Below, in pieces: positions 56,501 to 64,000 of a stretch of DNA of 64,000 nt. Each line of letters opens with the position of its first letter. Within the stretch, counting starts at the first letter, position 1. This DNA comes from Mesaphorura yosii. Taxonomy: Eukaryota; Arthropoda; Collembola; Poduromorpha; Tullbergiidae. The notes under the pieces were generated by a model. It saw only the letters and a program-made list of their open reading frames with translations, did no database searches and was not told where the DNA came from. The position numbers and the translations under genes were made by a program. The stretch spans positions 1 to 64,000 of the forward strand of contig WIXG01000267.1 in the NCBI GenBank assembly GCA_009869945.1, written 5' to 3'.

Positions 56501-59500
56501 ATTCACAACTTTGCGCCACGCCACTGCCGTGTTAAGACAGAATGTACATATTGCACGTTACCTCGCGATATTTGCTGCTCCGAAAAGTGAACGAGTACTA
56601 CATCCTGAGCACGGAAGATGAATTAGGGCCACAATATCTGAGAAAAAAAGATAAAGTATGCCGAGACTTTCTCCTGACGTGCAGCATCCAGCAATCTAGC
56701 ATTTGAGTCATTAATAAATCATGCAACGACTAATTGCGCTGCACAACTTCATAATTTCATTTGCTATTTAAGTTTAGATGGGCAGACGGACGGACATATT
56801 CCTAATTAAATAATGGTTCTATTTTCTTTTTCTTACAATTACGCAATTAGAATAAAGAAATACGTCCTAGCCGCCTGATTTTAGGGAAAATTCGTCTCAA
56901 GGCTGGCAAGAAAAGACAAAAATGATACTCAACTTGCAAAATAAATCAAGAAGACTAATTTGAACAGAATGCGACTGGAGGACTGGCTTGCCGACTAAGT
57001 GCAATTATGCTGCGCCGCATCGGCCGCGCAGTTTTGCAAAAAGCGCTTAACTCGCAGCACAAATAATTAGTTTGCCATTTAGATTTGACTCTGGCCAGAA
57101 TGCAGCAGTAAGCAGTGAGGCAGGGAAAAGAAAACATCAGAAATGAATTAGCGCATGACTAACAACGAAATTAATCACAAGGCGACCGGAGACCGAATTC
57201 TTGCTAAGCTTAAAGGCCTGTGCGCAAGGCCATTACAAATAGCAGCAGGAATTCAAGACTCCAATGCGGTCATCGCTAATCGCGGTGGTTGCCTGAATTA
57301 ATTACTGCAAGATTCTTCTGCAGGATTGCCAAAACTCGGTGCTCCGACGCAGAAACGGCACACAAGGGCAGCGACGTGTTCTCCGAAAGTATCTTTTGCT
57401 CATTTGGGAATGGACCCGGGTCCCAGTAAAAAAAAAGGTGCAAGCACGGACCGGGAATGTTGTTTCAAATGTTCGACTTCACATGGGTGACACAAAGGTA
57501 TTAATTTGCTCTGCTCCTCTTTGATCTTTAACGTACTTACGATACGAACCTTCTTTGAGAGTAGCATTATAGTCTGCTATTCTCAAACTCTGCTTGCTCT
57601 TTTCTAATGACTTGGAAAGAGAAAGAATCAACACACAGTACTAAAGTTCCAAATTCTTTGAGATGAGAAGAAAGTTCTGCTCCATGCTCGCCCGTGCAAA
57701 AGTGCAATGCAATGCAATGTCCTGTCCACATTCTGTTTGACACTCGACTCTCGACTCCAGTAAGAGTGACATTAGTTTCATTACCGGTTGTATGTCTTGT
57801 TCCATTTGCCCGATTATGCGTTGACGGCTACTCCGAGCCGGAGTTTTCAGGATGACATCGACTTTGTTGTCGTCATTCAAGGTTTAATACGATCCGCAAT
57901 GCAAAGTTTGTAAATGCAGTAATTCTTCTCGTCCATTTTGGAATCGAAATAGCGCAGAATCACAATCACCTTTGTTCTTGGAGTAGTTCATTCTTTCTAA
58001 GAATTCCAAGTCGGCAAGGCACGACCCTCATTCGAGTGTCCTGACGAACTCGAATTGTTGATAACTTCCTTATTGAATTCAGGCACGTACTCATTCCATT
58101 AAGCGTACACTGCATGTGAGGACACAGGATAATGTACGTGAATGCAATTTGCGAAGTAATGGAGATTAAAGCAGAAACTGAAACAACTAAATGGGAATGA
58201 GAATTCTTAGAATCCATGCGATGAAGTTTCAAGCTAATTACATAATGGATAAGATGGACAAAGCGATACGTATTAGAGCGCAGAGAACAATATGAATGGA
58301 TTTGCGAAGTTGCAAAGGAATTAGGAGTCATGCAACCTTCCGTATACGACGTACCACCTTGTATTTCTGTATTGTGGAGAAAGTTCTTAATAACATGAAT
58401 GAGGATTGACCAACCATCTCCATTAACTCAGACCGACCCGACGTACTTTCCCTCTGATCTCTTAATTGGATGTGTTGTGGAGTCCTGATATATCAGGCAC
58501 AATGAAAAAGAGGAAACAACTCACAAGACACGTCACGCCACGGAAGTACTTTACTTGTTCGTTCCACATTTTAACAATAACTTTTCCGTGCGTGCCTCCA
58601 AATTGTCCACTTCCTTTATCTGCCCCGAATTTTTCGGTGCGTTCTGAATCATAATCCTCTGAGTGCAAGGCGTATCAAGAATCCCTTGGTTTCGGCAAGA
58701 ATTTCTGTAGCCTAGCCACGTGGGAAATGAATTTTTGCAAGAATACATTACAAATGAATCTAGCTTATCGGTCCATGCGCCATGCCAGTGCAATTTGTTC
58801 CTCTGTGCTAAACAATACCGAGTTGCTGATGGTTTGTCATTTCTAAAGACTGCCGCGTCGAAATTAATTGGAAATATTTTTGAAGTGTCAACAAAGGCAA
58901 TAAATTGTTTTGCTGTTTTTGTTGTATTGCTAAAAGTCATCAACATTTTTGCTTGTCGGCCAAACAAATGACTCGAGGACTCAAGTGAGTTTTATGATGT
59001 GACGGAATTTGTGTCATGAATGAGACGTTTCAGTTTTTTCATAAAAGAAATCAAATACGTTCGTATTTATAAATTCTTCGTCTTCTTTGATTTTGGGCTC
59101 TTTTGGCGACTAATGGTATTAGTAATAGCTAATCATCGTTAATTACGTTTCATGAAAATCACTGCTAAAATCGTACACCAGCTTCATTTGTGTTTGCGGT
59201 GGGAAGGTGTGAATCAGATTCAATGCTTAGTTATCGACAGCAAGCTTAATTAACCACATGCAGTCCGCCAGTGTTACCTAACGCTAGTACTAGTACGCAT
59301 GCCATGAATATTTCTATGTCAGCACTCTTCGCGTCTGATAATTGGTTCAGGCTTATTAATGGTTTGGTTTGGTGTGCGGTTTGCAGAAATAATCCCAATA
59401 ATTATGTGGTTTATCCAGCTTCAGGTCGATGCTTTATGACTGCTGCATCGTATGAACAGTAATTGGCAATTGTGATAACGATTCTATTATTTGACTTTGA

Positions 59501-62500
59501 CTGCAGCATAGCTGTGTCTCCAAACTCCATCGCCTGTGAATCTGTAAATCACAACACACAGACACAAGCACAGCACCGGTCATTAAGAACCATGCACTGT
59601 AATCTGCTGATTTCAAGATAGAGTCACAAATTTGGTAATGATTCACAATGAAAGTGAATTTTTGTCCTCTGCCGTACTCCCAAAATAAGTCAACTCCAAT
59701 TACTTTTAATGAGTAAATTAAAAAGCACAACTTTTCACAAGATTTTGTTGGTGCTTGCGTAATAACTGATCCGAAAACTTGGTTACGGGTTGAGGGTTGT
59801 GACTCACAATGCGAAAGATAAGCAAAAGTACAGCTAACTCGCTTTGTATTCAAATTTTATTACTTTAGGCGAGCGAACGAGCAGTATTCAAAATCGCTGC
59901 TGATTAGAATCTAACAGTTTAAGAACCCATTTTATATTAAATTCAGCGGTTAACGATGCACAACCGTATCGAAGTACTTTTTTGGAATTAAAATTTTTCA
60001 TTGAAGGATGCTGAAAGCGGAATGCTAAATACTTGACTTGACTTCTCTTGACTTTGATTCAACAAGAGATTGTTTCAGTTTCGCACACGAGGTCTGCTCT
60101 CCGCTGCGTCATGTGAAGTGTTAAGCCAGCGTGGACCACAGCAGAGCCCAGCAATGGATCAACGGAAGTTGGCCTAAAAATTGGGTTACGTATTAGGTGT
60201 AGGGTTGAAGCGTGTTATGGTGTAATGAATGAAAGGAACAGAACAAAGAACGGTTCTGATTCTGCTGCAGTGCACTGATGGACAAACATTCAATATGGAC
60301 AGATAATTGCCAGTGCCACGTACCACTTCTTGGAAATGATTGCGCTTGGCGCTTCAGTGCATTGCAATTGCAATTTACTGCAGCAATAGTATCAGCTGGC
60401 CAGGCCAAGTCCCTCTGAGCCTGTAATTGGATCATGCTGTTGTGTTATTGCGACAGTATCCGAGTTGAACGGACGGAAGTTGATTCAAGCTTGACGTCTT
60501 GGATGTTTACTCAAAATTGAGTATAATTTGGCGATAAGAATCAAAATAACTGGTAAAATTATATACTTAACGGCACGAACTTCATTTTTTGATTTTTTGC
60601 TAGGATTTTATGTGATTGGTCTTCAAAATTGTTGATTTCCAAACGCAGCGCACGCACGAAATCTCGAGGTTTTCGCCGACGTGGCGCGGCGTGCCGCCGC
60701 AATTGTGCGGTTTGTGTAACAACATTATGTAAAGTCACTGCTATGATTATGTAATCATGTCGTTGCAATGTCAATTTGGTACTTGTACTTGTACTCATTG
60801 AATGACATTCGCGACTGGCGATATCTCTTGGAATCTCAGCACAGCATGCAATTAAGATAAGACAGAACCAAGAACCGAGCCCAGTCAAGCATTAATGAGC
60901 ATTGTTCATTGTCTTCAATGATCGAGTCGGCGTTGCCGACACCAAGTTCAACCCATCCATCGTTGTTGGTATGATGTCAATGGGAAATTTTGAGGTTTCT
61001 TGTCTCTTGAAGCCATGCGACCACGCCATGCCATGCCGAATGCCTAGTCATTGTGGCATGACTCAAACTAAGCCACTTTTCTTACTTATTAAGCTAACCG
61101 TGATTATCGTCTTCCATGTGCGAATACGAAAACATTGCTTGTATTCAGGTTTTGCCTCTGAGGTTGAATCTGAATTCTTGAAGCGCTAAAAGGCTGATGA
61201 TGAATTTAGGCACTTAATCTCCTGTTGCCGTTCTTGGCTTCTTACTTCTGCATAGCCGCACAGCAAATGTGCGAAAGATTTTTTATGACTTGCCTCATCG
61301 TATCGTGGAATCTTGGTCGTTGTTGGTTGAACTCTTTAACTACTTTAACTTCGCTTTACTGGTCAGTCGGCCGGTTGGCTTCTCTTCACCTTCCTTCAAG
61401 TTTAGTAATGAAATAATAATACAATAATGCAACCGACAGCAGCAGGCTGGCAAGCGCAAAGACAAGTTTTAACCTTTGTGCATTGTGAATTTGCGAACAA
61501 ATAACCCAAAGCGAAAATTTTCTCGTTTCAAAGAACGACGACTGCTACTGGCTGTGACTGTGTGGGTTGGTTGACTGCGCTCCTGTCTGTCAGTACTTGA
61601 AAAACTAACTTCAGTCGTCAGTGGAAGTTGCTGGTGGAAGTTTGAGTCATCAAATACTTTTCATAATCCTCCGTTCCGTACTTTAAACCTAAACTTTAAA
61701 GTTCGCGTCCGCAGTTTAGTTTGTGTTTGTTTGTCAATTCAATTCGCCCATCCGCAATTTTGCATTTTGTAGTGCTCTGCTTTCGCGCATCGTTTGTCTT
61801 CAAATGAGATTTCGGCAGAGCACATCTTGAGTTTAAGTATTTACATTGAATTTGGTGTGAACTTTATGAATAATAAATAAGCAACAGCAACAACTTTATT
61901 CGCAATTCGCGTCTGGCGTGCCTGTTTATATATAGAATTAGAGATTATCATAATACGTCTATGCATGCATAAGAAGCATGCGAATAACTCGAAGAAAAAC
62001 CACAAACGAGCTTGGCGACGCGTAATGAAGGGCAGCAAGCAATGGTAAAGGATGTTGGAGTTGAAGTGAGCTGTGTTTAGTTTAGTCTTTATCTTTCTGC
62101 ATGCACTTGACTTGACTTCCCTGAAAAGACAAGACGAAGACGGCAATTCAACGTGGGAGTTGAGAATTCACGAATTGCGTCGTCTTTTGCAAATTATTCA
62201 GGCGTACTGAGCTTTGAGCTGTGTGGCCACGAACTTCAGTGAATTGACTTTAGTGAATTCTGGTTTTAATCTTAATTTGGAGCCACAACAAAGACGAATC
62301 GAATCTTAATCCCAACTCTTGAGTGAATTAAGTGAATTTTCACATTTCGAAGAAGCTTCTCCGCAAATTAATTCATCATTATTGTTATTGTCGTGTGTGG
62401 CGGATTTTATTTGAACTGTCACATTGCTGTTGTTGGTCGCATTGTCACAGAATTCGAGGAATCTGAACTTTAAGACTTTATCTTTGGCTTGAACCTGCGG

Positions 62501-62618
62501 AAGATCGCCTGTCGTTTGTGGCTTTTCACGTGTTTGGATTTCTGAACGACTTTTACCGACTAAATTCATTGACGTGTGTCCCGTGTCTTGTGACGCTCAC
62601 GGTGTGTGGAGTTGAGGA

Positions 62619-62750
62619 ATGCTACCTAAAATAATTTGCTTCTCGAAAACACACAAAACACAACACGACAGAAACAAAATCGAGGTTCACGTAAAGGACA
62701 ATTGGATCATTGTGTGTCCCATTTACATGGATATCAATTATGAGAACAAG
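62619..62750 (+). other. Possible first coding exon of a gene continuing downstream
   Basis: ATG at 62619 opens 44 codons (MLPKIICFSKTHKTQHDRNK … DNWIIVCPIYMDINYENK) ending exactly at AAG|GTAAGTGACG, a strong splice donor. A plus frame with an acceptor (TTTACAG) at 63154 could be a continuation, but it shows no family features. Function unknown. Confidence 0.25.
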
Positions 62751-64000
62751 GTAAGTGACGCTTGTTTAGTGCTTAGCGTATGCATAGACCATGTGAATTA
62801 AGAATAGAACAATGTGACAGGCGGATAGTGAGTAGCAGGTGGCGAATCCGTTACCGATTACGATTACGAATGCCATGTGCCTTGCATCATTGCCATGCAA
62901 GGGCAAAATGGAAACGTGGGACAATCTATCATTGAAGTCAATTCGAGAAGCCTTCTGTTTCAGCCGCTGTACGCGTACGCGTTCTCATACGCGGCCATAA
63001 TTAAATGCGTTGACCCAAGCCTCAAGCTAAGAATATGGGTTAAGTATCCCAACCACTTCAGAGACGAAGAAGGACCTTACAAATCTTTTAAGAAAGCAAA
63101 TTGAAATCGAAAGTGGTGATTATGATTAGCATGCTGATGCTTCTTTATTTACAGAAGCGTGCCAGTGCCACCGGCACTGGCCGGTATTGTAAACAGACGA
63201 TGCTAGTATTTATTCTTATCGTGAGATATGAACTCACAAATGGAGCTTACGTTAAAGCGAATTTCAATTTTAAATCTCTTCTTGAGTTGGAGTGCATGAG
63301 TGCGTCTATCCAAGTTCATTTATTTAGCACAAAGCGAGGGAAATCCTCCACCAGTGCCTGTTTGATATGAGAAAACTCAGAGCACTGGTTTGCAAATCGC
63401 AGAGCATTTAAATTAAATCAGTTCAAATTTACAAATGATTTCCACTACTTTCATGTGGGATTATCATGAAAGAATCTTTTGATTCGATGAGAAACTGAAG
63501 CGTGAAAGGCTTTCAACAATTTTTGAAATGTTGAATTTTCCAAACTTCGCCTTCTCACCGTGCCTCTGCCTTTGCTCTTCTGTGAAATCTTGAAAATTGA
63601 AATAATTGTAGGGTTGCAGATGACGGTTCAAAAGTTGATCATACAAAGGAATTCCATTCTACGGGGTTCCGGCCGGCGACTAGCCAGCTGTTCGCAAATT
63701 CATTACGTGCTAATCTTGGTAGCGGGTCAATCCTTATCCTAAAGTTCGTTGACTCATTAAGAGCTAAACGTACAAGAGCAAGAACAGGAAGCAATTAAAA
63801 TGATTCCACTCTTCTTCGCTGCTGTCTACCGTCGGATTAATCGGTTGTTAAGCACAAGAACAGAAGACAGGAAAACAAGCAAAGCAAGTGAAATCTGCTC
63901 CAAAATTCATTAATTTTAGGTTGCGCACCGACGCAGGCTGAACTGATTATTAGTTCAAGACGCTAGACGTCTGATTTTGAGATAATTTAATGCTTTCTAA

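Larger units (their letters stand above)
51820..64000. other. 12-kb gene desert, AT-rich
   Basis: No domain-bearing ORF and no consistent splice chain were found over 12 kb, in sharp contrast to the dense first 52 kb. Long chance ORFs (minus 58967–58551, 139 codons; minus 59853–59434, 139 codons) lack signal peptides, motifs and codon bias. The only items with some support are a minus exon at 53572–53333 and a plus exon at 62619–62750, listed separately. The stretch may be a regulatory landscape or the leading intron of a gene lying beyond 64 kb. Confidence 0.45.

Noticed and set aside
58551-58967. 139-codon minus ORF
   Set aside because: It starts on a non-ATG codon, has no recognisable domain or codon bias, and no splice structure; probably a chance ORF in AT-rich DNA.
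59434-59853. 139-codon minus ORF
   Set aside because: No signal peptide, domain or neighbour exons; residue composition looks random.
1-64000. CRISPR arrays, bacterial operons, ribosome-binding sites, prophage
   Set aside because: The sequence is eukaryotic with spliced genes; no regularly spaced direct repeats or prokaryotic signals were seen.

Overview
The window is animal nuclear DNA: multi-exon genes with short GT–AG introns (mostly 38–120 nt), AATAAA polyadenylation signals, and one TATA plus TCAGTC initiator promoter of the arthropod type. A tandem cluster of divergent 7-TM receptor-like genes, chitin-binding peritrophin-like proteins and the overall gene style suggest an arthropod, possibly a basal hexapod such as a springtail. 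The taxon is inferred, not proven. Exon junctions given here were checked by hand for GT/AG and reading phase; the N-terminal exon(s) of the SLC41 gene stay unresolved.

Layout. 1–3.8 kb: three tandem paralogues of a 7-TM receptor-like family (one partial). 4.6–6.7 kb: two paralogous small secreted proteins of an unrecognised family. 7.4–8.8 kb: a distant fourth member of the receptor family. 9.9–10.7 kb: CFAP20. 10.9–18.9 kb (minus): an 18-exon coiled-coil gene, probably MTCL/SOGA-like, whose fourth intron holds a complete antisense TANGO2 gene. 20.4–21.6 kb (minus): GTF2H3, a TFIIH subunit. 22.3–22.7 kb: peritrophin-like secreted protein. 23.1–25.5 kb: SLC41-type Mg2+ transporter with an apparent in-frame stop. 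25.7–27.4 kb: small ORFs and a broken peritrophin-like gene. 28.0–29.5 kb: unrecognised basic/acidic coiled-coil protein. 32.1–33.4 kb: LC3C-like Atg8 protein. 34.6–34.9 kb: small Cys-rich/Pro-Gln-rich protein. 34.9–40.1 kb: gene-poor, with a Mutator-like MITE. 40.2–42.5 kb: UNC93-like. 43.0–43.9 kb: basic nuclear-type protein. 44.5–47.8 kb: DNAAF5. 48.7–49.6 kb: SCP2-domain protein. 49.8–51.8 kb (minus): USP39/Sad1. 51.8–64 kb: gene desert with two weak exon candidates.

Most single-copy genes are unrelated housekeeping or ciliary functions packed closely together: cilia/dynein assembly (CFAP20, DNAAF5), transcription and splicing (GTF2H3, USP39), Golgi/mitochondrial homeostasis (TANGO2), autophagy (LC3), lipid transfer (SCP2) and ion transport (SLC41). 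There is no operon logic. The lineage-specific part is the first 9 kb (receptors and secreted proteins) and 22–27 kb (peritrophin-like genes).

The most novel-looking items are the unrecognised 7-TM family with its shared C-terminal motif, the secreted PEWN-motif pair, the LC3C-like protein that ends on its conjugation glycine, the tight antisense nesting of TANGO2, and the interrupted SLC41 and peritrophin-like reading frames.
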